From Armatimonadetes bacterium UBA5352 (GTDB lineage: Bacteria > Armatimonadota > Zipacnadia > Zipacnadales > UBA5352), in the NCBI GenBank assembly GCA_002411015.1, contig DHPY01000067.1, positions 1 to 64,000 of the forward strand: DNA of 64,000 bases, written 5' to 3'. The notes below the pieces were generated by a model. That model was not told the origin of the DNA. It was given only the letters and a program-made list of their open reading frames with translations, and ran no database searches. This document shows positions 48,340-57,472 of the stretch, piece by piece; the stretch's first letter is position 1, and every line of letters begins with the position of its first letter. Position numbers and translations under genes: made by a program.

Positions 48340-48915
48340 ATGCAGAGGACGGTGTTCGTGAACGAGGCAGCGCTTGTCCAGGCGGTGAGATCAGCGCAGG
48401 GCGGAGATGAGCGTGCTTTCGAGGCGCTCTTTCGCGCTCACCGCGATGGTATCTTCTCGCTGGCCATGCACTACCTGCAGGATCGCGACGTCGCGGAGGA
48501 TGTCACGCAGGATGCGTTCGTGCGTGCATGGGCCCAGTTGCCCCGGCTCCGCGAGCCCGCCGCATTCGGAGGGTGGATGCGAGCGCTGACACTGAACCGG
48601 GTGCGCGACCACTTCCGCCGCAGACGTGGCGAGGACCCGCTGGATGACGACCGGCCGATCGCGAGCGATGATGATGGCCCGGACGGTCTGCTCGAGCAGG
48701 ATGAGCGGCGGGTGGCCGTGCGCGAAGCGATCCTCGGGCTGCCTGAGCATCAGCAGGTGATCGTCACGATGCACTACCTTGAGGGGCAGTCGGTGCAGCA
48801 GATTATGGACGCGGTCGGGCTGCCGAAGGGCACGGTTGTATCGCGGCTTTCACGCGGCCGGGAGAACCTGCGGCGCCGGCTCGCGCCCTACATTGACGCT
48901 CCGGGAGAGCGATGA
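48340..48915 (+). CDS. ECF RNA polymerase sigma factor
   Basis: A 191-aa sigma-70 family ECF factor. Region 2 includes FRAHRDGIFSLAMHYLQDRDVAEDVTQDAFVRAWAQL. Region 4 includes ILGLPEHQQVIVTMHYLEGQSVQQIMDAVGLPKGTVVSRLSRGRENLRRRL. Followed three bases later by a zinc-type anti-sigma and then an RseB-like protein, it forms an envelope-stress-like module. The ATG at 48340 is taken; a GTG at 48358 with agagg upstream is a reasonable alternative. Confidence 0.93.
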   Translation: MQRTVFVNEAALVQAVRSAQGGDERAFEALFRAHRDGIFSLAMHYLQDRDVAEDVTQDAFVRAWAQLPRLREPAAFGGWMRALTLNRVRDHFRRRRGEDPLDDDRPIASDDDGPDGLLEQDERRVAVREAILGLPEHQQVIVTMHYLEGQSVQQIMDAVGLPKGTVVSRLSRGRENLRRRLAPYIDAPGER

Positions 48916-48918
48916 CAG

Positions 48919-49386
48919 GTGCGTTGCGCAGAGGTGAGGGAGAAGCTGACGGAGTATCAGCTTGGCCTGCTCGACGAGGCCGAGGCTGAGACGCTGCGTC
49001 TCCACCTCGACGACTGCGCCGCATGCCGCGAGGAGCTGGCGGTGCTGGAGCGGATGGATGCGCTCATCGCGCCCGCCGAGCGGGTCGCTGCGCCCGAGGG
49101 GATGTGGCTGGCGGTCCATGCGCGGATTAAGCCCCGGCACTCCCCGTGGTGGAGGAGCTGGATGGAAGCGCCGAGACCGGCACTCGCGATGGCAGCGGCA
49201 TTGCTGCTCGCGGTCGGCGGCATCTGGCTCGGCCTGAGAGGCATGCGGGACGATGCTGCATACGAGGTGCTCGCGTCGGACTATCAGGAGCAGCAGATCG
49301 TGGCGCAGTGGTCGCAGCCGCTTGCCGACGATGCCGCGCTCGGCGTCATCTACGCGAGCCTGGGTGGAACGAGGGAGACGCAGTGA
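48919..49386 (+). CDS. zinc-finger anti-sigma factor (membrane-bound)
   Basis: A 155-aa protein with a ZAS-type motif HLDDCAACREE (H-x3-C-x2-C) near the N-terminus and one transmembrane helix about residues 88-110. It should hold the upstream ECF sigma at the membrane until a signal acts. The start is GTG three bases after the sigma stop. Its stop overlaps the start of the next gene (GTGA). Confidence 0.88.
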   Translation: MRCAEVREKLTEYQLGLLDEAEAETLRLHLDDCAACREELAVLERMDALIAPAERVAAPEGMWLAVHARIKPRHSPWWRSWMEAPRPALAMAAALLLAVGGIWLGLRGMRDDAAYEVLASDYQEQQIVAQWSQPLADDAALGVIYASLGGTRETQ

Positions 49387-50477
49387 CTCGGCGCCTGCTC
49401 ACAGTTCTCACCGCAATCGCCGCAGTGACCGCGGTGCTTCTGGCCGCGTGGCTGACGCTACGCCTCACGAGCGGAGAAGGCGAGGACGCGTCGGAACTGG
49501 TGCGTTCGGCACGGGCTGCGCTTGACACCGTGGCGGTGCGGGGAACGGTTCTGACTACGGTGCGCACCCTGGACGGTGAGCGCGAGGTGCGCGCACTGAT
49601 GCATCGCGGCGAGGGCCGCTTCACCATGCGCATCCTCAGCGGCCCCGGTGAGGGCACGCAGGTGCGCCGGCAAGGCGAAGCCGTCTGGATCGAGGGGCGC
49701 GAGGGCCGCGTCGGGCGGCGGTCGGAGATCGGTGTGGGGGAGCTTGACTCTGACCTTCTAGCGCGTAACTGGGACTTCGTTTCGGAGGGAACCCGGCGCG
49801 TTGCCGGGCGGGTGACGACTCTCGTTCGCGGTGCCGGCCCGGGCGGCGGTCTGACGCTGGCGGTTGACCGGGAGACGGGCTTCCCCCTGCACATCAGCCG
49901 CACCGATCCTCGTGGAAGGCTGGTGAGCGAGACGACGTGGCTGGATGCTGATTTCTCCGTGCAGCCTCCCGCGCTGGTTACGGCGCCTCCTGAGGCCGAA
50001 GGTGGTCCGCGGCGTCGCTCCGTCACACTCGCCGAGGCACGCGCGGCGGTGGGGTTCGTGGTCTACGAGCCGGGCTGGGTGCCGGAGGGCTGGGAGTTGC
50101 ACGGCTGGTACCTTCAGGAGAGCCCGCGGATGACGCTCGTGCAGGCGCGCTTCAGCGATGGTATTCGTCCGCTCGTGGTCATCCAGCGTGAAGCCGGGCA
50201 GGAGCCGGGATCCGCCGGTGCCGGGGCGGAGCGGCTTGGCGGCGAGCAACGGCGGGAGCGAAGCGGGGTGCATCGGCAGCGAGATGAGGAGGCGCGTGGG
50301 CGTCCTCGCGAGAGCGGGAGCCAGCCGCACGAGCGCCCGCAGCGGCCACTCGAACACCTGCGCGGGACCGGTGCGGACGCCTCGCGCCGGCAGATGGACG
50401 GCACCGTGGTCGTGGTGATCGGGCCCCTCAGCCGCGAGGAGCGCGAGCGTGTGCTCGACGCGATGAAGGCCCCCTGA
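49383..50477 (+). CDS. RseB/MucB-like sigma regulatory protein with Arg-rich insert
   Basis: A 364-aa exported protein. After a membrane anchor or signal (TVLTAIAAVTAVLLAAWLTL) is a LolA/RseB-like beta domain (VRGTVLTTVRTLDGEREV, GLTLAVDRETGFPLHISRTDPRG) and a C-terminal DUF4367/RseB-like domain (ARAAVGFVVYEPGWVPEGWEL). The final part contains about 55 residues of Arg/Glu/Gly-rich sequence before DGTVVVVIGPLSREE; this looks like an inserted linker or frame-shifted stretch. RseB-type proteins protect the anti-sigma from proteolysis. The GTG start overlaps the anti-sigma stop. Confidence 0.75.
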   Translation: MTRRLLTVLTAIAAVTAVLLAAWLTLRLTSGEGEDASELVRSARAALDTVAVRGTVLTTVRTLDGEREVRALMHRGEGRFTMRILSGPGEGTQVRRQGEAVWIEGREGRVGRRSEIGVGELDSDLLARNWDFVSEGTRRVAGRVTTLVRGAGPGGGLTLAVDRETGFPLHISRTDPRGRLVSETTWLDADFSVQPPALVTAPPEAEGGPRRRSVTLAEARAAVGFVVYEPGWVPEGWELHGWYLQESPRMTLVQARFSDGIRPLVVIQREAGQEPGSAGAGAERLGGEQRRERSGVHRQRDEEARGRPRESGSQPHERPQRPLEHLRGTGADASRRQMDGTVVVVIGPLSREERERVLDAMKAP

Positions 50478-50488
50478 GATGCGGCCGC

Positions 50489-51646
50489 TTACGCTCGACG
50501 CATCAGCCATCCGTTGGCCGCGTGAATGACCCTCCGGCCGATCTCCCGGTAGCCCTCAGGGGTCAACGGCTCTGCAACGAGGCGTTGGTAGCTGATCTCG
50601 ACCGTGACACATTGCGTCCCCTCCATGGTATCCCAGACCCACGAGCCGAGGGTGGAGAGCATGTTCCAGCGGCTCGCGTAGGTGGTCTCGTGCCCGAGGC
50701 TCGCGGCAGGCAACTCGGGGGTGAGCGCGGCGAGGTCGCCTGCGAACTCGAGGCCACCGAGCCTCTGCTGCTCAGGGCGCTCGGCACGCGGAAGCTGCAC
50801 GTAGATGCCCGGCGTAGAGTGCCCGGGCCCGTGCAGATCAACGACCAGCCGCGGTCGCGTCCGCTCATGAAAGCGCAGCAGATCCCGCTGAATCGCGTGG
50901 ACCGACGCTCGCATCGGGAGACGCTCCCAGGCGCGGTTATAGTCCCACGGCAGCGCGTCCTTGCCGTAGTCGCCATTGACGACCCCATCGAGATCCACCA
51001 TCGGACAGACCCAGACATCCAACGCCTCACGAATGGCCCTGGCGCGTTCAGCATCACTCGCCAGGTACCGCAGGATGCCGTCGAGCGCCCATGAACCGGG
51101 GGTCTCGCCGGAGTGCTGGCGCGCCATCAGGTAGAGCCCGGGTCGGGCTTCGGAGTGGTCCTGCGCCAGTCGCAGGCGAGTGAGCGGCCGCCCTTCATGG
51201 GTGACTCCGATCGTGCAACGCTCCCAGGCAGCCCCAAGCTCCGCAAGCGTCGCGTCAAGATCAGGCAGCGAGTAGGGGTAGCAGAAGGCTGCGGCAACGG
51301 CGTCCGAGCCGCCGGGGCATCTGAACCGCACGAGTCTGCGGCCATCCTCCAGTAGCTCGACCGTCACTGCGTCCACGCGTGTCCACTCGCCCCCGTCAGC
51401 GCGCAGGACCGGGCGCAGGCGATCGAGTTCGGAGGCGCCGCCCAGGCAGATGTCCGCATGCTCCCACACGAACTCCACCGGCGCACCGTGCAGCCCGGAC
51501 GCCTCGAGGTGGAACCAAAGCGGCTGCGGGCTGGTGCGTGGTTCGGAGGCAAAAGCGATCCGCCAGCTCTTCCCTGCGCGCTCAACAGCCAGCACGCAGC
51601 CATTCCCCGAAATCTCCGCCGGACGCACCATCGGTTGCTGTCCCAT
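50489..51646 (-). CDS. M14-family zinc carboxypeptidase
   Basis: A 385-aa metallopeptidase of the cytosolic M14 (Agbl/CCP-like) type, with an N-terminal beta domain before the catalytic part. Zinc ligands His and Glu lie in ARQHSGETPG (about residue 174), the third ligand in DLHGPGHS (about 270), and the catalytic Glu in CVTVEIS (about 347). It would cut C-terminal or amino-acid side-chain linkages. The ATG at 51646 has agggg upstream. No signal peptide is seen. It is convergent with the sigma module and 46 bases downstream of a giant secreted lyase gene. Confidence 0.85.
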   Translation of the reverse strand: MGQQPMVRPAEISGNGCVLAVERAGKSWRIAFASEPRTSPQPLWFHLEASGLHGAPVEFVWEHADICLGGASELDRLRPVLRADGGEWTRVDAVTVELLEDGRRLVRFRCPGGSDAVAAAFCYPYSLPDLDATLAELGAAWERCTIGVTHEGRPLTRLRLAQDHSEARPGLYLMARQHSGETPGSWALDGILRYLASDAERARAIREALDVWVCPMVDLDGVVNGDYGKDALPWDYNRAWERLPMRASVHAIQRDLLRFHERTRPRLVVDLHGPGHSTPGIYVQLPRAERPEQQRLGGLEFAGDLAALTPELPAASLGHETTYASRWNMLSTLGSWVWDTMEGTQCVTVEISYQRLVAEPLTPEGYREIGRRVIHAANGWLMRRA

Positions 51647-51692
51647 GATATCCCCTGTAGCATCTCTGAGATTGCGTTGCCCGCGACGCGCG

Positions 51693-54600
51693 CTACTCAT
51701 TCGTGAGCAGAACCGAGTGCAGCATCAGCTCCGCCCCAGCCGCGAAGCTGACCGTCACCGTGTGCTGCCCGGCCTGCAGGTGCGCGGCGCCTACATCTGT
51801 CCAGCTCCAGCCATCACCCGCCACCGAGGCATTTCCGATCGGTTCGCCATCAAGGCTGGTAGCAAGCTGTCCGGTGCCATCGGCGGTTCCCTTCGCCCGG
51901 AGCAGGAGGGTGTAGTCGTCCTCGAAGGGGAGGTCGAGCGTGAAGGTGGCTGAGCCGGTCGCGCCGTCAGGCGTCGCCAGGACATTCCAGCCGTCCATGA
52001 TCCCTTCCGGCACGAGCGCTACCCCGCCGGTGGCCTCCGCGTCCGCAGCCTCCACCATCGCCCGCACGTAGGTCTCCCTGCGTGGGGCGGCCGCGGGCAC
52101 GATGGCGACATCGTCGAGGTACATGCGCACCGTGCGCGGATCGGTCGTGACGGTGTTGACAGCGATGTACGCCGCATCTGTCTCCGCAGGCACGGTGAAC
52201 TCCGTCTCGAGAAGCTGCCACTCGCCGATACGCGCGAGGTCGTAGTAGTTCGTGGCGAACGCCGCTTGCGTGCGGCCCCGAACGCGTGTCGCAATGCGGG
52301 CGTTAGGCGCCGGGGCGCCCTCCGTGATCTCATCTACTCGCAGCCAGAGCTGGAGCCGGTAGCGCTCGCCCGGCTGTAGCGCCATGATCTCCCACGGCGG
52401 CCCGGACTCGTAGTAGGTCACGAAGTACTCGTTCTGGCCCTCGAGCGTGCCCTCAACCATGCCTGAGGCTCGCCCGGAATGCGCCACATCAGTGCTCAGA
52501 CTGATCCTACCGCCCGTCCGGCTTCGCCAGCCCTCGATACCGGACTCGAAGTCCGGGTTCGGCACGATCGAGGGCAGGCGCTGGCGGCCTGGGTCGCGCG
52601 CGACCTCAAGCAGTTGGCCGCTCAGCTCCGCAAGCGTGGGCCCGGTGAACTTCGAGACCTCGTGGATCGCCATCGGAGCAGAGCAGGTCGCGTAGGCGAA
52701 GGACTTGCCGTTCGCGCTTCCGGCGAATGCTACGAAGGCTCGCGTGAAGGTCCGCCGCACCAGCTCCATCAGCGCCTCGTCGCCTGAGTAGTTCGCGGCG
52801 AAAGCCATCCCGTTCGCCATGATCATCGGGCTTGACACCGCGACGCTCGTGTTCGGGCAGGAGGTGTAGCGGAAGTTGTCCTGCGCGGGGTCGTAGAGGC
52901 TCTCGACGCACCAGTTGGCGATCTTCACGATGCGCTCCGCGATCTCCGGATCGCCCGTAGCCACGTAGTAGTACTTGAGCGCGGTCATCAGCACGCCCGC
53001 CATGAAGCCGGCTTCGCCGTAATGGGGCTCCTCGCAGTCGCAGTGGCCGGAGCTGAGCTTGTGCACCCACAGGCCTGCCTGCGGGTCGCCAAGCTCCTGG
53101 ACGGGCTCGTAGATCAGGTGCATCGCGTTGAGGTAGTAGGGATCGTGTGTCGCGAACCAGGCCGACATTGTGAGGATGCCCATCCACCCGGGCACGCGCG
53201 CGTTACCATAATCGAAGTTGATGGTATCAGGCCCTGCGAGCCAGTCGGAGAGCTGCAGTGCCGCGCGATGGACCTGCTCGTCGCCGGTCAGGAGCCAGTA
53301 CTCGAAGTTGCCCTGACTCCACATGTGCCCCTCGTTCTCGCAGTAGCCCTGCGAGTAGATGGACATGCCCACGTAGTCATAGGGGTAGTAGCCGCCGGTA
53401 TGGCCCATGGAGTGCACCCAGGCCTGGCCGACGCGCCGTGGCCCTCCCGGCCCTGCGACCTGACCGGCTGCGGAGTGCACCACGTCCACGTCGGCATTGT
53501 GTCGCGCCGCCTCCTCCGCAACATCGAAGAAGCGGCGGTCGCCGGTGCGGAAGTACTGAGTGAGGCACGCGTGCTGCAGGTCATACTCGATGTTGCCCCA
53601 GTTGTTCGTGCGCTCGCCCCACCAGTCGCCGAAGTTCATCAGCCCGTAGTAGCGATCGCGCTCGCGAATATCCACATGGCTGTCAACACATGCGCTGAGC
53701 GTTTCATCGTAGGCCGGGAACTCCCGGCCCTCGACCTCAGCGATCTGATGAACTGCACCGGAGCCCACATACCACTCCGGCGGCGCCGTCACCAGCAGCG
53801 GCTCGTTCATACGCGCGAGAAGCCGCTCGGGCGTGGCTGCGCCGGCCGGGCCGATCAGCAGCTCGTGGCGCTTCTCGAAGCCCGAGCGGAAGGTATAGTT
53901 GCCATCGCGCAGGTAGTAGTAGAGGACCTGCTCGTTCGGCCGCTCGGCGTAACGGTCTGAGGGTGTGATCGCCGGATACAGGCCTACCGCGAGCGCGCCA
54001 TCCTCGGCTGCGAATGCCTTCGGCCAGTTCTGCCAGAAGTCGCGCACGGCCACCGTCAGGCCGCCCACGGTCGCGACGCCGGGAGCGCGTGTGCCCTCGG
54101 AGCCGGCCATGTCATAGGCGTTGTCCTCGTACTGGAAGAGACGCTGACCGCTGCTGAGAGAGCCGCTCGCGCCGTCGGCAAGCATCACCGTCGCGCTGTT
54201 ATCGGCAGTGGGGAAGACGAGATCGAGGGAACGGAATGACTTCATCTCCTCGCCATACTCCATCTCGGCGGAGACAATGTCATGCTGCAGGATGTGGTCG
54301 ACGCGCACGAACGGGTCGCCTGCGTGGAGGAAGTAGCGCATCTCGAAGCCATAGAACGGCTCGCCGGCCTCACTCACGTGATGGCCGCGGACCAGCACAA
54401 CCGCCCGGTGCAAACCCTCTTCCTCGACCTCGACATGCTCGATGCGGCCTGTGAAGACGGTCCCGTCGGTGGCAGTGAGCCGCGAAACCGGCAGCGGCGT
54501 CATCTCGCCATCGGCGCCTGAGATCGTGCCCTCTCCGGTCGAGCGGGTGATGCGCAGCACCGTGGCGCCCTCAGTGACCTCCAGCGTGTCGCCATCATCT

Positions 54601-55271
54601 CGCACGCGCGGGACGATCATCGGGATCGAGGGCTGGACCTCCGTACCGAGCTCGAGTGTCAGCGTCTTCGTCTCGTTCGCAGCGAGCGTCACGTTCGTGC
54701 TCAGGAGCAGCCACTTGATCGTGCGGTCGGGCCAGCGCACCAGGACCGTCCGGTCGATCGGGAGCAGCTCCTGGCCACCATCGGAGAGGCGGACGCTGTC
54801 GGGGTGGCCGAGCGCGCCCTCAGGCAGCGGAATGCCGAAGGCCACGGGCTCGGTGCGCGCGACGCCGGCAGTCTCGATGACGGTCAGCGGCACCTCCGCG
54901 CGGGTCACGTTCCCCCGGGGGAAGTCCGCGGGTGGCGCAACCTCAACCACATCGGACGCGGTCTCCCCGGCCTCGGCGACCGCGACGATGCGCAGGAGGC
55001 GGCTCGCGTTGCCCACGCCGGCGATGTCGAAGCGGTGATTCCTCAGCGCCTCCGGCTCCGGATCGGTGGCGGTCAGGTTGTCGGCGGCAGGCCCGTCTTC
55101 CACGTGGCAGACTGCCGGTACAGAGGTGGTGAAGCGCACCTGCACATGCCAGTCGTTGGACCTCTCATGGAGAATCGGCACGATCGACAGGTGCTCAATC
55201 TCAGGCTGCTGTGCGATTGCGCAGGCGGTGGTGGCGAGAACCAGGCCGATGATCTGAATGTAGCGGAGCAT
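51693..55271 (-). CDS. giant secreted YetA/PcRGLX-like rhamnogalacturonan lyase-type protein
   Basis: A 1192-aa exported protein (signal peptide MLRYIQIIGLVLATTACAIAQ). The N-terminal half matches the YetA / exo-rhamnogalacturonan lyase (PcRGLX, PL26-like) pattern: PVAFGIPLPEGALGHPDSVRLSD, PDRTIKWLLLSTNVTL and GHHVSEAGEPFYGFEMRYFLHAGDPFVRVDHILQHD. An (alpha/alpha) barrel follows (RDRYYGLMNFGDWWGERTNNWGNIEYD). The C-terminus has two beta modules: a CBM4/9-like NPDFESGIEGW segment and a final glycan-binding-like domain. It probably degrades rhamnogalacturonan I or a related acidic glycan outside the cytoplasm. The ATG at 55271 starts the signal peptide. Confidence 0.82.
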   Translation of the reverse strand: MLRYIQIIGLVLATTACAIAQQPEIEHLSIVPILHERSNDWHVQVRFTTSVPAVCHVEDGPAADNLTATDPEPEALRNHRFDIAGVGNASRLLRIVAVAEAGETASDVVEVAPPADFPRGNVTRAEVPLTVIETAGVARTEPVAFGIPLPEGALGHPDSVRLSDGGQELLPIDRTVLVRWPDRTIKWLLLSTNVTLAANETKTLTLELGTEVQPSIPMIVPRVRDDGDTLEVTEGATVLRITRSTGEGTISGADGEMTPLPVSRLTATDGTVFTGRIEHVEVEEEGLHRAVVLVRGHHVSEAGEPFYGFEMRYFLHAGDPFVRVDHILQHDIVSAEMEYGEEMKSFRSLDLVFPTADNSATVMLADGASGSLSSGQRLFQYEDNAYDMAGSEGTRAPGVATVGGLTVAVRDFWQNWPKAFAAEDGALAVGLYPAITPSDRYAERPNEQVLYYYLRDGNYTFRSGFEKRHELLIGPAGAATPERLLARMNEPLLVTAPPEWYVGSGAVHQIAEVEGREFPAYDETLSACVDSHVDIRERDRYYGLMNFGDWWGERTNNWGNIEYDLQHACLTQYFRTGDRRFFDVAEEAARHNADVDVVHSAAGQVAGPGGPRRVGQAWVHSMGHTGGYYPYDYVGMSIYSQGYCENEGHMWSQGNFEYWLLTGDEQVHRAALQLSDWLAGPDTINFDYGNARVPGWMGILTMSAWFATHDPYYLNAMHLIYEPVQELGDPQAGLWVHKLSSGHCDCEEPHYGEAGFMAGVLMTALKYYYVATGDPEIAERIVKIANWCVESLYDPAQDNFRYTSCPNTSVAVSSPMIMANGMAFAANYSGDEALMELVRRTFTRAFVAFAGSANGKSFAYATCSAPMAIHEVSKFTGPTLAELSGQLLEVARDPGRQRLPSIVPNPDFESGIEGWRSRTGGRISLSTDVAHSGRASGMVEGTLEGQNEYFVTYYESGPPWEIMALQPGERYRLQLWLRVDEITEGAPAPNARIATRVRGRTQAAFATNYYDLARIGEWQLLETEFTVPAETDAAYIAVNTVTTDPRTVRMYLDDVAIVPAAAPRRETYVRAMVEAADAEATGGVALVPEGIMDGWNVLATPDGATGSATFTLDLPFEDDYTLLLRAKGTADGTGQLATSLDGEPIGNASVAGDGWSWTDVGAAHLQAGQHTVTVSFAAGAELMLHSVLLTNE

Positions 55272-55460
55272 TTGCGCATCCCCTTTCCGGGCCGTCTATT
55301 CGGCCGCGAAGACGCGCGAACCTCCCCATTGGAGGCAAACTGAGCCGTCTTGAAGGAGTAGACGCTCGCTCGCGGAATACTGCTCATGCGGCCTGAAGAT
55401 GGTCGCACGGGGGCAACTAACCAACTGCTACTGTCTGAGATAGAAGAGGGGACAACGAAG

Positions 55461-56492
55461 ATGCCAGACGTGATGGCGCGTATCAGGGATCGAGTGCGCG
55501 GGCTCGGCCTGCGGATTGCACTTCCGGAGGCCGATGACGAGCGGATGATCCTCGCCACCGGCGAGATCATGAAGGACGGTCTCGCGCAGGTCGTGCTGGT
55601 GGGCGATCCGGATGCAATCGAGGGACTCGCGAAGGAGCATGGGGTGTCGCTTGAGGGCGTCGAGGTCGTGAACGTGGCGGACCAGCAGGTACAGGAGCAG
55701 TGCATTGGCCTCTACATGGACCGCCGCGGCTCCCGTGGCGCGACGATGGAGGAAGCCTGCGGCCTGATGACCGACCCGCTCTACGCGGCCTCGGCGATGC
55801 TCAGCCTCGGCCAGGTAGACGGCATGGTCGCCGGCGCCGTCAACTCCACTCCGAATGTCCTGCGCGCGACGCTGCGCTGCGTAGGCTGCGCGGAGGGCAT
55901 CAACACGGTCTCAAGCTGCTTCATCATAACCACGAGAGTCCCGGAGTTCGGCGTGAATGGCGCGCTCATCTACTCCGACGCCGGCGTGGTTCCGGACCCG
56001 GATGAGGAGCAGCTCGCAGACATTGTCATCAGCGCCGCGGAGAGCTGCGAGGCGTATCTTGAGGCCGAGCCACGGGTGGGCATGCTCTCATTCTCGACGC
56101 ATGGGTCCGCCGATCATCCGAAGGCACACAAGGTCATCGCCGCGAAGAAGCTCGTCGAACACCGGGCGCCCGATCTGCTGGTGGATGGCGAGTTGCAGGT
56201 GGATGCGGCGCTTGTGCCCGATGTGGCCGAGCGCAAGGCACCCGGCAGCCCGATCGAGGGCCGCGCGAACGTGCTGATCTTCCCGGACCTTGACGCCGGC
56301 AACATCGGCTACAAGCTCAGCCAGTGGGTCGGTGGCGCCGGAGCGTTCGGCCCGCTGCTGCAGGGGCTGGCGCGCCCGGCGATGGACCTCTCGCGCGCCG
56401 CCACTCCCGATGACATCGTGAGCGTCACCGCCGTCTGCGCACTGCGCGCGGGGCTGCAGAGCGGTCGGATCGAGCGAACCCACATTCAGTAA
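55461..56492 (+). CDS. pta: phosphate acetyltransferase
   Basis: A 343-aa phosphotransacetylase. Typical segments are RIALPEADDERMILATGEI, VAGAVNSTPNVLRATLRCVG, MLSFSTHGSADHPK and the diagnostic ANVLIFPDLDAGNIGYKLSQWVGGAGAFGPLLQGL. It converts acetyl-CoA and phosphate to acetyl-phosphate. No ackA is present in the window. The ATG at 55461 lies nine bases after agagggg. It is probably co-transcribed with the FAH-family gene 11 bases downstream. The gap 55272-55460 has no clear promoter. Confidence 0.9.
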   Translation: MPDVMARIRDRVRGLGLRIALPEADDERMILATGEIMKDGLAQVVLVGDPDAIEGLAKEHGVSLEGVEVVNVADQQVQEQCIGLYMDRRGSRGATMEEACGLMTDPLYAASAMLSLGQVDGMVAGAVNSTPNVLRATLRCVGCAEGINTVSSCFIITTRVPEFGVNGALIYSDAGVVPDPDEEQLADIVISAAESCEAYLEAEPRVGMLSFSTHGSADHPKAHKVIAAKKLVEHRAPDLLVDGELQVDAALVPDVAERKAPGSPIEGRANVLIFPDLDAGNIGYKLSQWVGGAGAFGPLLQGLARPAMDLSRAATPDDIVSVTAVCALRAGLQSGRIERTHIQ

Positions 56493-56503
56493 GGAGCCGG
56501 CCG

Positions 56504-57448
56504 ATGACTCTGCGACTTATAAGCTACCAGGAGTGCGATGGCGCGCCCGTTCGCGTTGGCGCGCTTGTTGATGACAAGCCGTATGACCTTATGCGCGCAA
56601 TCGAGAGCACCGGCACCACGCTCCTCGATCACCAGTGCATGTGCTCCGTGGCGACCGTGCTGGCCTGCCCGCGCTGCCTCGATGCGGCGCGGGAGGCCCT
56701 GGCGCGGGTGGACGAGGGCTCGGCCGTGCCTGACGCGAGGATCCTCGCTCCCGTACCAACTCCGCCGAAGCTTTTCTGCCTTGCGACGAACTTCATGTCG
56801 CACATGGCCGAAAGCCTCTCACAGCGGCTGCAGGGCGGGGAGCAGAGGCGGGAGCTTGAGACGCCGCGCGTGTTCATGAAGCCCACGACGAATACCGTGA
56901 TCGGCCCGAACGAGCCTGTGCGGCTCAGCGCGGTCTCGCACTTCGTGGACTGGGAGGCGGAGATGGCGATCATCATCGGCCGCCCGGCGAAGGAGGTGCC
57001 GGTCGAGACGGCCGCCGCGCATATCTCCGGCGTCACAGCATTTAACGATATCTCCGAGCGCGCTTTCAAGGTCTGGGAGCGCGAGGAGGAGCGTGACTGG
57101 GACAAGTTCTTCGACTGGCTCAACGGCAAGTGGTGCGACGGCTTCGCGCCGATGGGCCCGTGTGCCGTTCCGGCTGAGGACGCGGGCGATCTCGACGATC
57201 TCGACCTGCGGCTGAGACTCAACGGCAAGACGATGCAGGACTCGAACACCCGTGAGATGATCTTCAGTGTAGCGGAGATTGTGTCCTACATCTCGCACAT
57301 CTGCACGCTGGAGACGGGCGATGTGATTGCCTGCGGCACCCCGGCTGGCGTGGGAAGTCACCAGAACATTCGCCTCAAGGATGACGATCTGCTGGAGGTC
57401 GAGATACCGGTCGTGGGGGTGCTCCGGACACCTGTGGTTGGACCGTGA
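56504..57448 (+). CDS. fumarylacetoacetate hydrolase (FAH) family protein
   Basis: A 314-aa FAH-fold enzyme. The signature KLFCLATNFMSHM and the metal site PTTNTVIGPNEPVRL, then DWEAEMAIIIGRPAKEV, SGVTAFNDISER and GDVIACGTPAGVG are all in order. Members hydrolyse or decarboxylate beta-diketo or 2-keto-3-deoxy acids in aromatic and sugar-acid breakdown. The substrate is not determinable, but neighbours in the window suggest sugar-acid use. Its ribosome site is aaggagccgg. Confidence 0.88.
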   Translation: MTLRLISYQECDGAPVRVGALVDDKPYDLMRAIESTGTTLLDHQCMCSVATVLACPRCLDAAREALARVDEGSAVPDARILAPVPTPPKLFCLATNFMSHMAESLSQRLQGGEQRRELETPRVFMKPTTNTVIGPNEPVRLSAVSHFVDWEAEMAIIIGRPAKEVPVETAAAHISGVTAFNDISERAFKVWEREEERDWDKFFDWLNGKWCDGFAPMGPCAVPAEDAGDLDDLDLRLRLNGKTMQDSNTREMIFSVAEIVSYISHICTLETGDVIACGTPAGVGSHQNIRLKDDDLLEVEIPVVGVLRTPVVGP

Positions 57449-57472
57449 TCTGCGAGAGCGGGTGGTTCGTTC

